NCBI RefSeq assembly: GCF_028288205.1
Contig: NZ_JAQBOD010000066.1
Coordinates: 1-46,281, forward strand
Direction of reading: 5' to 3'
From: Mucilaginibacter sp.
GTDB lineage: Bacteria > Bacteroidota > Bacteroidia > Sphingobacteriales > Sphingobacteriaceae
Length of the DNA stretch: 46,281 bases
Positions within the stretch are counted from its first letter, which is position 1. Each line of letters opens with the position of its first letter. The notes below the pieces were generated by a model. The model worked only from the letters and a program-made list of their open reading frames with translations, had not been told where the DNA came from and searched no databases. Shown here piece by piece: positions 27,075-35,494 of the stretch. A program made the position numbers and the translations under genes.

Positions 27075-27977
27075 TTAGCTCCAAAGATTGGCCGGATATG
27101 TTCCGTTTGCTACCAGTTCCGAAATTGATTTTTGCACAATAGGCTTATCCTCTTTATAAGTAACACCAAACCATTTTGACGCGGTAGGTATTACCTTAAA
27201 CGATGCTGTACCGCTTTTAATCAGTTTATCAGCAACTAAGGGAATAAAAAATTCTGCTTTAGGGTTATGTTCGTTTGCTTCAACAAATTCTCTGAACATT
27301 TGCTCGCTTTGTTTAAATACAGCCGGTGTAAATCCCCAGAAATTCATAGATACACGGGTATCATTTGGCAGAGGGTGTTCGCCTGTGGCATCTTTATAAG
27401 CCACGCTGCCACCATCGGTAAAATAAACTTCGGTGCGTTCATTTACTTCCGTCATGTTACCATTGGCATCAACCTCGCATACACCGCGCGATACCGAACC
27501 ATAATCAGACAAGGTTTTATCTATCTGGTAACCTACCAATGAATATTGCGTATCCGATGCTTCGGTAGTTAAAAACTTAACCATCTTTTCAAATGCATCA
27601 TAACCATAGTAATCATCAGCATTAATTACGCAAAAAGGCTCATGTACCTGATTACGGGCAGCCAATACAGCATGCGCGGTTCCCCATGGTTTAGCACGCT
27701 CAATAGTTTTATCTATCCCAAAAGGTTTCAGGTCAAAGCTTTGAAAAACATAATCTGTTTCAACCTTGCCCTTTAATTTAGGTTCGAATATGGCTTTAAA
27801 AGAGTCTACAAATTCTTCGCGTATAATGAAGCTTATTTTTCCAAATCCGGCCTTAATGGCATCATGAATAGAATAATCTATAATGGTTTCTCCGTTAGGT
27901 CCAAATCCGTCAATTTGCTTCATGCTTCCGTAACGGCTGGCCATACCGGCGGCCAGTATTAATAGTGTTGGTTTCAT
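27075..27977 (-). CDS. Sugar-phosphate nucleotidyltransferase
   Basis: A 300-residue GT-A-fold transferase. The N-terminus LILAAGMASRYGSMKQIDGFGPNGE carries the nucleotide-binding LAAGxxxR(x)G loop; VINADDYYGYDAF near 116-128 has the metal-binding aspartates; and MNFWGFTPAVF lies near 206. Enzymes of this type join a nucleotide to a sugar 1-phosphate. Bacteroidota members of this branch are related to UTP- or dTTP-using enzymes, but the exact sugar and nucleotide cannot be told. The C-terminus carries no left-handed beta-helix acyltransferase domain. It is a stand-alone gene beside the nhaA terminator. Confidence 0.82.
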   Translation of the reverse strand: MKPTLLILAAGMASRYGSMKQIDGFGPNGETIIDYSIHDAIKAGFGKISFIIREEFVDSFKAIFEPKLKGKVETDYVFQSFDLKPFGIDKTIERAKPWGTAHAVLAARNQVHEPFCVINADDYYGYDAFEKMVKFLTTEASDTQYSLVGYQIDKTLSDYGSVSRGVCEVDANGNMTEVNERTEVYFTDGGSVAYKDATGEHPLPNDTRVSMNFWGFTPAVFKQSEQMFREFVEANEHNPKAEFFIPLVADKLIKSGTASFKVIPTASKWFGVTYKEDKPIVQKSISELVANGTYPANLWS

Positions 27978-28066
27978 AGTTTAATTAAAGAGGTGCTAAA
28001 TAATTTTGTCAATATCCCGGGGAATTATTACCCACGGATATTTCAACATCATTTTTAAGAAAATGT

Positions 28067-29182
28067 TTATTTAATATACCGGAAATCTTGTCCTGATTTG
28101 ATATTTAGTAATACTTCATAAATCAGCCTGATCACGTTATCAGCATCTTCCTTATGTACCATTTCTACAGTGGTGTGCATATAGCGCAAACATAAAGAGA
28201 TCAATGCAGATGGTACACCATCGTTAGAGTAGGCAAAAGCATCAGTATCAGTACCTGTTGAACGTGATGAAGCCTGGCGCTGGAAAGGGATACCCTCTTT
28301 TTCGGCTGTATCTATCAATAGCTTATTCAGGTTATTTTGTACCGCGGGCGCGTATGATACAACCGGACCGCGACCGCAAGCCAGGTCGCCTTGGGTTATC
28401 TTACTTATCATTGGCGTTTGAGTATCATGCGTAACATCGGTAACAATAGCTACGTTTGGTTTAATACGATGTGCTATCATTTCGGCACCGCGCAAGCCAA
28501 TTTCTTCCTGTACAGCATTTACTATGTATAAGCCAAAAGGCAATTTCTTTTTATTTTCTTTAAGCAGGCGGGCAACTTCGGCAATCATAAAACCACCTAC
28601 ACGGTTATCTAAAGCGCGGCCAACGTAGTAGCGGTCATTCAATACAATGAATTCATCCTCATAAGTAATAACACAACCTACGTGAATACCCAATTTTTCA
28701 ACTTCGTCTTTTGTGGTGCAGCCGCAATCTAAAAAAATGTTTTTAAGTGATGGCGCCTCTTCTTTTTCGCCAGCCAGGCGGGTATGTATAGCCGGCCAGC
28801 CAAATACAGCTTTTACAACCCCTTTATCAGTATGAATATTAACCCTTTTTGAAGGAGCTATCTGATGATCTGAACCGCCGTTACGGATAACATATATTAA
28901 ACCATCGCTGGTAATATAATTTACAAACCATGAAATCTCATCGGCATGCGCCTCTATAACTACCTTATATTCGGCCTTGGGGTTAATAATTGCTACTGCT
29001 GTACCATAATTATCAACGTAATGATCGTCAACATACGGTTTAATATAATCCAGCCATAGCTGCTGGCCCTTCCACTCAAAACCGGTAGGCGAGGCATTAT
29101 TGATATATTTTTCAAGAAAAGACAGGGAAGCATCTGTTACTATAGCAACGTGTTCTTTTTTATCTGATTTTTTTTTAGACAT
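28067..29182 (-). CDS. M42-family metalloaminopeptidase
   Basis: A 371-residue cytoplasmic peptidase of the M42 (glutamyl aminopeptidase/TET) family. Visible metal-site residues: histidine 79 in EAHADE, aspartate 192 in ALDNRVGG, the catalytic and bridging glutamates in VQEEIGLRG (226-227), aspartate 249 in VTDVTHDT, and the late MHTTVEMVHKED histidine. These enzymes usually form large tetrahedral dodecamers that trim peptides. Lysine-rich ends are ordinary. A TATATTTG -7 motif lies at 29218-29225. It stands alone, between the nucleotidyltransferase and GNAT genes. Confidence 0.92.
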   Translation of the reverse strand: MSKKKSDKKEHVAIVTDASLSFLEKYINNASPTGFEWKGQQLWLDYIKPYVDDHYVDNYGTAVAIINPKAEYKVVIEAHADEISWFVNYITSDGLIYVIRNGGSDHQIAPSKRVNIHTDKGVVKAVFGWPAIHTRLAGEKEEAPSLKNIFLDCGCTTKDEVEKLGIHVGCVITYEDEFIVLNDRYYVGRALDNRVGGFMIAEVARLLKENKKKLPFGLYIVNAVQEEIGLRGAEMIAHRIKPNVAIVTDVTHDTQTPMISKITQGDLACGRGPVVSYAPAVQNNLNKLLIDTAEKEGIPFQRQASSRSTGTDTDAFAYSNDGVPSALISLCLRYMHTTVEMVHKEDADNVIRLIYEVLLNIKSGQDFRYIK

Positions 29183-29217
29183 AGCTTTATGTTTTCAGCC
29201 GTTTTTATTAGCTATCG

Positions 29218-29225
29218 CAAATATA
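29218..29225 (-). promoter_or_regulatory. Candidate -7 element for the M42 peptidase gene
   Basis: The minus strand reads TATATTTG, a full match to TAnnTTTG, 35 bases before the ATG. The -33 region has no clean TTG. Confidence 0.3.
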
Positions 29226-29232
29226 GTAATTG

Positions 29233-29268
29233 AGGTAAAAGGTTAAAGGATAAAGGCAAAAGGTTTTT
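29233..29268. repeat. AAAGG-type short tandem repeat
   Basis: Degenerate 7-base units (GGTAAAA, GGTTAAA, GGATAAA, GGCAAAA). Similar tracts lie at 29731-29747 and 43623-43675. It is probably slippage-prone intergenic sequence; no function is seen. Confidence 0.5.
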
Positions 29269-29312
29269 TTGGTATCGATATAATGTTTAAGCCTTAATCT
29301 TTCAGCTTTTGC

Positions 29313-29720
29313 TTAAATGGTTTTTTCCATAACCTCATAATCTATCCCATTTTGTGTATACCTGGTACCGGTGCCTGCAAAACCGTATCGTGAATAAAAT
29401 CCCATTGCCGTTACACGTGAGTTGCACCATATCCGTTTAGCACCTTCGGCTATGGCAAAATCCTCTATATAATTTAACAGGGTTTTTCCAATTCCCATAT
29501 TTTGCATATCAATATCTACCGCAAATTTGCGAAACTGAAAATCGGTTCCTTGCTGAAATAAAGAAACTACGCCCACCAAACTATCCCCTTTAAATGCCCC
29601 AAAATGATAACCGAGGTTATCTTCCTCCATTTCCATTTCGTAAAGCTTTTTGTTGGGATACATAACCCGCCGCCGCAAGCGCCAGGTTAGTTCGGGGCGG
29701 ATTTGTTCGATAGTTATCAT
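29313..29720 (-). CDS. GNAT-family N-acetyltransferase
   Basis: A 135-residue single-domain GNAT protein. Motif A is VDIDMQNMGIGKTLLNYIEDFA (about 67-88) with the acetyl-CoA-binding QxxGIG loop, followed by AKRIWCNSRVTAMGFYSRYGF (about 95-115), the usual motif B with the FYxxxGF ending. The substrate is unknown. It is a solitary gene with short repeats on both sides; the DUF559 unit begins about 50 bases beyond its start. Confidence 0.88.
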   Translation of the reverse strand: MITIEQIRPELTWRLRRRVMYPNKKLYEMEMEEDNLGYHFGAFKGDSLVGVVSLFQQGTDFQFRKFAVDIDMQNMGIGKTLLNYIEDFAIAEGAKRIWCNSRVTAMGFYSRYGFAGTGTRYTQNGIDYEVMEKTI

Positions 29721-29773
29721 GAGATAAAAGGTGAAAGGACAAAGGTTTTACAAACTATGCAAAGCATAGGACC

Positions 29774-29811
29774 GTGCGATTCCCTCCCTCGGGAGGGGCA
29801 GGGAGGGGTTT
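29774..29811. repeat. REP-like inverted repeat, left end of the DUF559 unit
   Basis: A 38-base repeat: GTGCGATT, hairpin CCCTCCCTCGGGAGGG, then tail GCAGGGAGGGGTTT. It is the reverse complement of 30259-30296 at 36 of 38 positions. It starts 2 bases beyond the DUF559 stop codon. Confidence 0.88.
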
Positions 29812-29813
29812 CG

Positions 29814-30239
29814 TTAACTATCCAATAAACTCGCATCAAATTCCTTAGGCAATTTTATAGAAGGATTACTTTTTATAATGTCAACAAGTATACCTTCAAT
29901 ACCTCGCAGAACATTCATCATATCATTTTTAACTTCCGATTCTGAAAATCTAATAAACCTTACCCCTAATTTTTCCAATTTCTTTTGTCGGATCTCATCT
30001 TTTGCAAATGTCTCTTCATTATTATGAGACATTCCATCTATTTCTATAGCTAATAACAACTCTTTACAGTAAAAATCGACTATGTAATTGTCGATGCAGC
30101 GTTGCCTATCAAAATCAAATCCAAAAAGTTTATTTCTTTTCAGTTCGTTCCAAAGCAAAACCTCGCCATAGGTCATGTCTTTTCTAAGCTTGTTAGCGAG
30201 ACGTTTTAGATTAGAGTTATATGGAATTATTTTGACCAT
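29814..30239 (-). CDS. DUF559 Vsr-like nuclease-domain protein inside an inverted-repeat unit
   Basis: A 141-residue protein of the DUF559 family, which has the PD-(D/E)XK fold related to very-short-patch repair (Vsr) endonuclease. Candidate catalytic residues are glutamate 26 in MTYGEVLLW, aspartate 55 in NYIVDFYC, E66 and D68 in AIEIDGMSH, and histidine 72. All expected positions are filled, so it looks intact. Both ends lie against 38-base inverted REP-like repeats (2 bases from the stop, 19 from the start), giving a compact unit of 523 bases (29774-30296). Function is not known; a role in DNA repair or in moving the flanking repeat is possible. Confidence 0.85.
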   Translation of the reverse strand: MVKIIPYNSNLKRLANKLRKDMTYGEVLLWNELKRNKLFGFDFDRQRCIDNYIVDFYCKELLLAIEIDGMSHNNEETFAKDEIRQKKLEKLGVRFIRFSESEVKNDMMNVLRGIEGILVDIIKSNPSIKLPKEFDASLLDS

Positions 30240-30258
30240 TTTTCTTTATCGCTTTATT

Positions 30259-30296
30259 AAACCCCTCCCTTCCCCTCCCAAGGGAGGGAATCGCAC
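30259..30296. repeat. REP-like inverted repeat, right end of the DUF559 unit
   Basis: This is the mate of 29774-29811, with two mismatches in 38. It contains the same hairpin (CCTCCCAAGGGAGG) and outward-facing GTGCGATT end. TAGG occurs just outside both ends, but 3 bases away on the left, so there is no clean target-site duplication. Confidence 0.88.
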
Positions 30297-30323
30297 TAGG
30301 CCGGGCTTTTTAAGTCTTTAACC

Positions 30324-31865
30324 TTAAAGAGGTATATTCCCATGCTTTTTCCTCGGGTTATTAACTACTTTATTCTCCAGCATTTTAAAGGCGTGGATAA
30401 GTTTTAGCCGGGTTTCCGCGGGTTCTATCACCTCATCAATAAAGCCGCGTTCGGCAGCGCGGTAGGGGTTTGCAAAGATGTCTGAATATAGTTGTTCCTT
30501 TTCTTTCCATTTGGCTTCTTTATCTTCGGCAGAGATTATTTCGCGCTTGAAAATAATTTCGGCAGCGCCTTTAGCACCCATTACCGCAATTTCGGCAGAT
30601 GGCCATGCAAAGTTCATATCGGCACCAATGTGTTTGGAGTTCATTACATCGTAAGCGCCGCCATAAGCCTTACGGGTAATAACCGTAATACGTGGAACGG
30701 TAGCTTCACAAAATGCATAAAGTAACTTAGCTCCATTGGTAATAATGGCATTCCATTCCTGGTCTGTACCCGGTAAAAAGCCCGGTACATCTTCTAATAC
30801 TAATAGCGGAATATTAAAGCTATCGCAAAAGCGCACAAAGCGCGCGCCTTTGGTAGATGAATTAATATCCAACACTCCTGCCAAAAAAGCAGGCTGATTA
30901 GCTATAATACCAATGCTGCGCCCGGCTAATCTGGCAAAGCCTACAACAATATTTTCGGCAAAGTCTTTATGCACCTCTAAGAACGAATCGGTGTCAATTA
31001 AATGATTAATAACCTCGCGCACATCATAGGGCTGTGATGTTGCTTGTGGTAATATAGTACCCAGTTCGGGGCGTAATTCGTTTTGGGGTTCGTAGGGTAA
31101 TGCCGGCGCTTTATCCTCGCAGTTTTGCGGCATATAGCTTAAGAGGCTTTTAACATTTTTGATAGCTTCTATCTCATTCGCACAGGCAAAATGCGTGACG
31201 CCCGATTTACTGGCATGCGTATTTGCTCCGCCCAGTTCTTCGGAAGTAACTACCTCGTGCGTAACGGTCTTTACCACGTTGGGCCCGGTAACAAACATGT
31301 ACGAGGTATGCTCAACCATCAAAATAAAATCGGTAATAGCAGGTGAATACACTGCACCACCCGCGCACGGACCCATAATGGCCGATATTTGCGGCACCAC
31401 GCCTGATGCCATGGTATTGCGGTAAAAAATATCAGCATAGCCGCCTAATGATACTACACCCTCCTGTATACGCGCGCCGCCCGAATCATTCAAACCAACA
31501 ACCGGGGCACCGTTTTTAATAGCCAGCTCCATTATCTTGCATATTTTTTCGGCATGGGTTTCAGAAAGTGAGCCGCCAAAAACGGTAAAATCCTGCGAGA
31601 AAACATAGATCAATCTGCCGTTCACAGTTCCGTAACCGGTTACAACCCCGTCGCCGGGATACTTCTCCTTTTCCATACCAAAGTCGGTAGACCGATGCGT
31701 AACCAGCATACCAATTTCCTGAAAAGAACCTTCGTCCATTAAAAAGTGTAAGCGTTCGCGAGCGGTAAGCTTACCTTTTTTATGCTGGCTTTCAATACGG
31801 ACCTCACCGCCGCCGGCCAGGGCCTGTTCGCGTTTATGTTTTAATTGCTTTATTTTATTATCCAC
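30324..31865 (-). CDS. Acyl-CoA carboxylase, carboxyltransferase (beta) subunit
   Basis: A 513-residue carboxyltransferase of the propionyl-/methylcrotonyl-/methylmalonyl-CoA type. It moves a carboxyl group from biotin to an acyl-CoA in the cytoplasm. Two crotonase-like halves are visible: the first has [17 protein letters not shown] and [13 protein letters not shown], the second [16 protein letters not shown] and [47 protein letters not shown] follows. These fit the PccB/MmdA branch. The biotin-carboxylase and biotin-carrier partners are not in the window. I place the start at the GTG at 31865 (VDNKIKQL); the longer frame begins at a TTG (31904), upstream of a possible -7 motif at 31879-31886. 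Confidence 0.88.
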   Translation of the reverse strand: MDNKIKQLKHKREQALAGGGEVRIESQHKKGKLTARERLHFLMDEGSFQEIGMLVTHRSTDFGMEKEKYPGDGVVTGYGTVNGRLIYVFSQDFTVFGGSLSETHAEKICKIMELAIKNGAPVVGLNDSGGARIQEGVVSLGGYADIFYRNTMASGVVPQISAIMGPCAGGAVYSPAITDFILMVEHTSYMFVTGPNVVKTVTHEVVTSEELGGANTHASKSGVTHFACANEIEAIKNVKSLLSYMPQNCEDKAPALPYEPQNELRPELGTILPQATSQPYDVREVINHLIDTDSFLEVHKDFAENIVVGFARLAGRSIGIIANQPAFLAGVLDINSSTKGARFVRFCDSFNIPLLVLEDVPGFLPGTDQEWNAIITNGAKLLYAFCEATVPRITVITRKAYGGAYDVMNSKHIGADMNFAWPSAEIAVMGAKGAAEIIFKREIISAEDKEAKWKEKEQLYSDIFANPYRAAERGFIDEVIEPAETRLKLIHAFKMLENKVVNNPRKKHGNIPL

Positions 31866-31956
31866 AATGCAGGTTTGAAAAATGTAAGATGATAAAAATA
31901 GCAATTAAAATATTAGCCTTTTACTTTCCTGTGGCGTTTGTTCGCAATATTTCTTC

Positions 31957-31964
31957 TACATTTG
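31957..31964 (+). promoter_or_regulatory. Candidate -7 element for the small membrane protein gene
   Basis: TACATTTG matches TAnnTTTG fully. A TTTG at 31937-31940 is 16 bases upstream, a little short of the usual spacing. The ATG at 31970 is 5 bases further on, so the transcript may be almost leaderless. The higB promoter at 44454 has the same geometry. Confidence 0.35.
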
Positions 31965-31969
31965 CGCCA

Positions 31970-32302
31970 ATGCATACCAAGAATATTAGAAAATATATAA
32001 GCCTGTTATTTATGTTCGTCTTTTTTGCAAAGATGGCAGTATCGGTTATTCCTGTATTTTCATTTCTTGATGCCCGGATCGCTTCAAAAGTAATTTTGCA
32101 ACTTGAGCAAGAAACCAAATCAGAAAAAAATGATCCTGAAAAAGATGCTTTTAAAGAAAAGAAAGTATTTGATGAGCATCTGTTTGCATTTTTCCATTAT
32201 GATCCTTTTTTGGTTGAAACCAATTACCTGCATAATTTAGAACATACGCTGTTGGTTCAGCTTTATCACCCTGTGGTACCCACGCCCCCTCCAAACGTTT
32301 AG
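31970..32302 (+). CDS. Small membrane-associated protein of unknown function
   Basis: I do not recognise this family. From the ATG at 31970 the product has 110 residues: a short basic start (MHTKNIRKY), a hydrophobic segment (about 10-32, ISLLFMFVFFAKMAVSVIPVF) that could be a signal anchor, a charged middle (QETKSEKNDPEKDAFKEKK), and a C-terminus with two histidines that ends PTPPPNV. An in-frame start at 31889 would add 27 hydrophobic residues, but it sits before the -7 motif. The gene lies 68 bases upstream of the SulP transporter on the same strand, so it may belong with the transporter and carbonic anhydrases. Function is not inferred. Confidence 0.6.
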   Translation: MHTKNIRKYISLLFMFVFFAKMAVSVIPVFSFLDARIASKVILQLEQETKSEKNDPEKDAFKEKKVFDEHLFAFFHYDPFLVETNYLHNLEHTLLVQLYHPVVPTPPPNV

Positions 32303-32370
32303 ATGAATATCCGGGCCCTGATCCGGACTAAATTTCAATTCATTTAATTTTTTAATTCAAACTATTCTAT

Positions 32371-33975
32371 ATGCATTTAAAGCAAGATGGGACAGCTATG
32401 GGCAGTCTTAATCTCAAAAAATATTTTTTGCCAAAAAATCTTAAAAAAGATCTTCCTTCAAGTATTGTTGTTTTTTTAGTTGCGCTCCCGCTGTGCCTGG
32501 GCATAGCGTTGGCCTCGGGCGCACCGCTGTTCTCGGGTTTATTAACCGGAATTATTGGCGGTGTAGTGGTTGGTATGCTAAGCGGCTCTCAGTTAAGCGT
32601 TGCCGGCCCGGCCGCGGGGTTAACCGTAATTGTGTTAAACGCAATTACCGGGCTTGGCTCGTTCGAGTTATTTTTATTGAGCGTAGTATTAGCCGGTGTT
32701 ATGCAAATAACACTGGGCATTATTAAAGCCGGAACTATAGGTAACTATTTTCCATCGGCAGTAATAGAAGGGATGCTTGCCGCTATCGGCATAATTCTTA
32801 TTATGAAACAGTTTCCGCATGCTGTTGGCTATGACGCTAATTTTGAAGGCGATGAAGGTTTTAGCCAAATAGACAAGCACAATACGTTCTCGGGAGTTTT
32901 GGGGGCATTAGCTAAAATAAACTATGGCGCCGTTATTATCAGTTCCATATCACTTTTGTTAATGATTTATTGGCCCAGGTTTAAAAAACTGGCTATGGTG
33001 CCCGCGCCATTATTGGTTGTACTTTCCGGAGTAGCTTTAAGCTTTTTATTTACCGATACCGATTTTGCGTTAAAAGGGAAACAACTGGTAAACATACCCG
33101 TAGTTGGTAATGCCACCGAGTTTTTTGGCCTGTTTAAAACGGCTGATTTTTCGGCAATTGGTAATAAGGATGTTTGGATAACCGCCTTTACCATAGCTGT
33201 AGTGGCCAGTTTAGAAACCTTGTTAAGCCTGGAAGCTGCCGATAAGATAGACCCCATAAAAAGGATATCGCCTACCAATCGCGAACTGGTTGCACAGGGT
33301 GCAGGCAATATAATAAGCGGCTTGCTTGGCGGGCTACCTATGACGGCGGTAATAGTCCGTTCATCAGCAAATGTTAACGCGGGCGCACGTACAAAAATGA
33401 GCGCTATTATACATGGTGTATTATTGTTGTTATCACTATTGTTAATCCCGGGGCTTATAAATTATATACCGCTGTCATGCCTGGCTGCTATCCTGTTGGT
33501 TACCGGCTACAAGCTGGCTCGCATAAGCTTGTTTAAACATATGTGGCATAAAGGGCTGTCGCAATTTATTCCTTTTGTGGTAACTATTGCTGCAGTGGTA
33601 TTAACAGACCTGTTAATTGGTGTAGGCATAGGTATGCTGGTAGGTATATTTTATATACTGCGTACCAACATGCGTAATCCTTATTTTTATCATATTGAGG
33701 ATAGCGAGAACAAAAAGATAATTCGCATAAAGCTTGCCGAAGAAGTCTCTTTTTTAAACAAAGCAGCCATTCAGATAACACTCACCAGTTTACCTAAGGA
33801 AACAGAAGTAATAATTGATGGCTCTAATTCCAGGTATATAGATCCGGATGTGCTGGAGATCATCAACAACTATAAGCAAAACGCTTACACTAAAGGCATC
33901 ATTGTAGAACTGGTTGCTATAAAAGACCATTACGATGTGCCTAAACTTAAAGAATTAATTTATCACACTAATTAA
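32371..33975 (+). CDS. SulP-family inorganic anion transporter, candidate bicarbonate importer
   Basis: A 534-residue polytopic protein. It has the SulP entry motif VFLVALPLCLGIALASGAP (about 33-51) and SGSQLSVAGPAAGLTVIV (about 70-87), multiple membrane helices to about residue 430, and a C-terminal cytoplasmic segment (about 445-530) resembling a compact STAS domain (EEVSFLNKAAIQ, VIIDGSNSRYIDPDVLEII). SulP proteins carry sulfate, bicarbonate or other anions. The gene is followed 8 bases later by a beta-carbonic anhydrase, and SulP/carbonic-anhydrase pairs are a recurrent arrangement, so bicarbonate is the best guess. A start at the second ATG (32398) is also possible. Confidence 0.88.
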   Translation: MHLKQDGTAMGSLNLKKYFLPKNLKKDLPSSIVVFLVALPLCLGIALASGAPLFSGLLTGIIGGVVVGMLSGSQLSVAGPAAGLTVIVLNAITGLGSFELFLLSVVLAGVMQITLGIIKAGTIGNYFPSAVIEGMLAAIGIILIMKQFPHAVGYDANFEGDEGFSQIDKHNTFSGVLGALAKINYGAVIISSISLLLMIYWPRFKKLAMVPAPLLVVLSGVALSFLFTDTDFALKGKQLVNIPVVGNATEFFGLFKTADFSAIGNKDVWITAFTIAVVASLETLLSLEAADKIDPIKRISPTNRELVAQGAGNIISGLLGGLPMTAVIVRSSANVNAGARTKMSAIIHGVLLLLSLLLIPGLINYIPLSCLAAILLVTGYKLARISLFKHMWHKGLSQFIPFVVTIAAVVLTDLLIGVGIGMLVGIFYILRTNMRNPYFYHIEDSENKKIIRIKLAEEVSFLNKAAIQITLTSLPKETEVIIDGSNSRYIDPDVLEIINNYKQNAYTKGIIVELVAIKDHYDVPKLKELIYHTN

Positions 33976-33983
33976 TTACGATC

Positions 33984-34706
33984 ATGAAAAACGAAATTCA
34001 AAAAAACGAAATAATTGATCCGGTTACTAAAACCGGTAAAGTACACCTTACCCAAAAAGAAAGCTATAACGCTTTATTATCCGGCAACCGCGAATGGGTA
34101 AATGCAAGATTAAAGGATGACCCGGAATACTTTAAAAAATTATCAAAGGGCCAAAGTCCCGAGGTATTGTGGATTGGCTGCTCAGATAGCCGCGTGCCTG
34201 CTAATGAGGTAACCAATACCAAACCGGGCGAAGTATTTGTACATCGTAACATAGCCAACGTGTGCGCACACTCAGATATGAACATGCTAAGTGTGTTAGA
34301 TTATGCGGTTAACGTATTAAAAGTTAAACACATTATAGTTGCGGGCCATTACAATTGCGGCGGCGTAGCAGCGGCATTAAGCAATAAGCAATTTGGTTTA
34401 ATTGACAATTGGTTAAGACATATTAAGGATGTATATCGCCTGCACAGCCATGAGCTTGACCGCATAACAGACCAGGAACATAAAATTAATCGCCTGGTTG
34501 AGTTGAATGTTGTTGAACAAGCCTACAATTTGTGTAAAACAACTATTATACAAAATGCCTGGAAAGAACGCGACGATCTGGAAGTACATGGCTGGGTAGT
34601 AGATATTAATACAGGATTAGTTAAAGATTTGAAGGTAACTAATAACGATTCGCAAAATTTAGGTTATGTATATGAATTAGAAATGGAGGCGGTGGCCGCC
34701 CATTAA
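33984..34706 (+). CDS. Beta-carbonic anhydrase, first copy
   Basis: Beta-class carbonic anhydrases interconvert CO2 and bicarbonate with a zinc ion. The 240-residue protein has the zinc and dyad residues: C66, D68 and R70 in WIGCSDSRVPANE, and H122 and C125 in GHYNCGG. Compared with the second copy at 34838 it has about 15 extra N-terminal residues; the two share blocks such as DNWLRHIKDVYRLH and FVHRNIAN. It starts 8 bases after the SulP gene, so co-transcription is nearly certain, and a hairpin terminator follows at 34736. There is no signal peptide, so it acts in the cytoplasm. Confidence 0.94.
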   Translation: MKNEIQKNEIIDPVTKTGKVHLTQKESYNALLSGNREWVNARLKDDPEYFKKLSKGQSPEVLWIGCSDSRVPANEVTNTKPGEVFVHRNIANVCAHSDMNMLSVLDYAVNVLKVKHIIVAGHYNCGGVAAALSNKQFGLIDNWLRHIKDVYRLHSHELDRITDQEHKINRLVELNVVEQAYNLCKTTIIQNAWKERDDLEVHGWVVDINTGLVKDLKVTNNDSQNLGYVYELEMEAVAAH

Positions 34707-34735
34707 TTTAATAGCAACTTATAGCATCCTATTGT

Positions 34736-34772
34736 AATCCCGGTTTCATATAAATGTAACCGGGATTTTTTT
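34736..34772 (+). terminator. Intrinsic terminator after the first carbonic anhydrase gene
   Basis: Stem AATCCCGGTT with AACCGGGATT, a 12-base loop, then a run of T residues to 34772. It ends the SulP and first carbonic-anhydrase transcript, so the second copy probably has its own promoter. Confidence 0.85.
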
Positions 34773-34837
34773 ACCGCATAACCATGAATATAATTTATAT
34801 TTTTATGCCGTAATGTCTACAAAACTTAATCATATTC

Positions 34838-35494
34838 ATGTGCGCTAAAAAAGACACCATAGATAGTAGCTTATATAATGGCCTGCTGGAAGGAAACAAA
34901 CAGTTTGTTAAAGACACATTAGCTCTTGATCCTGAATACTTTGTAAACCTTGCAAAAGGGCAGACCCCACCAGTTTTATGGATAGGTTGTGCTGATAGTC
35001 GTGTACCGGCCAACCAGATAACCAACACCAAACCGGGCGAAATATTTGTGCACCGTAATATTGCCAATATGGTTATTCATACCGATATGAATATGCTTTC
35101 GGTGCTGGATTATGCAGTAAATGTGCTGGAAGTAAAACATGTAATAGTAACCGGCCATTACGGCTGCGGTGGTGTAATAGCCGCCATGACCAACCAGGAA
35201 TATGGCTTAATAGATAACTGGCTGCGCCACATTAAAGACGTATATCGCTTGCATGCAAATGAGCTGGATATTATAAAAGATGATGTAGAAAGATCAGACC
35301 GTTTGGTTGAATATAATGTTATCGAAAACGTACACAATCTATGTAAAACATCCATCGTGCAAAATGCATGGCTTAAGGGCCAACCGCTTGGTGTACATGG
35401 CTGGGTGTATAGCTTGAATACAGGTATAATAACCGATATGAAAGTTAGCGCTTATGATAACGCTAATATGGATAATGTATTTAGGTTTAAGTAG
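34838..35494 (+). CDS. Beta-carbonic anhydrase, second copy
   Basis: A 218-residue paralogue of the protein at 33984. The zinc and dyad residues are complete: C51, D53 and R55 in WIGCADSRVPANQ, and H107 and C110 in GHYGCGG. Both copies therefore look catalytically intact. It lies 131 bases downstream of the first copy, beyond a terminator and an AT-rich stretch (34780-34805) that could hold a promoter, so expression may differ. It begins MCAKKDTIDSS with no signal peptide. Just after the TAG stop is GCCCCTGCCCCC, which resembles the tail of the REP-like repeats but lacks the hairpin. Confidence 0.93.
   Translation: MCAKKDTIDSSLYNGLLEGNKQFVKDTLALDPEYFVNLAKGQTPPVLWIGCADSRVPANQITNTKPGEIFVHRNIANMVIHTDMNMLSVLDYAVNVLEVKHVIVTGHYGCGGVIAAMTNQEYGLIDNWLRHIKDVYRLHANELDIIKDDVERSDRLVEYNVIENVHNLCKTSIVQNAWLKGQPLGVHGWVYSLNTGIITDMKVSAYDNANMDNVFRFK

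Noticed and set aside
29761..30300. TAGG on both sides of the DUF559 unit as a target-site duplication.
   Set aside because: On the left it is 3 bases away from the repeat end and only 4 bases long, so chance cannot be excluded.
30241..30300. The REP-like unit upstream of the DUF559 gene as an intrinsic terminator for the carboxylase gene.
   Set aside because: The hairpin is not followed by a run of T residues on the carboxylase strand.
31866..31904. Longer carboxylase start at TTG 31904.
   Set aside because: It lies upstream of a -7-like motif and adds residues not typical of the family; the GTG at 31865 begins the conserved [11 protein letters not shown] region.
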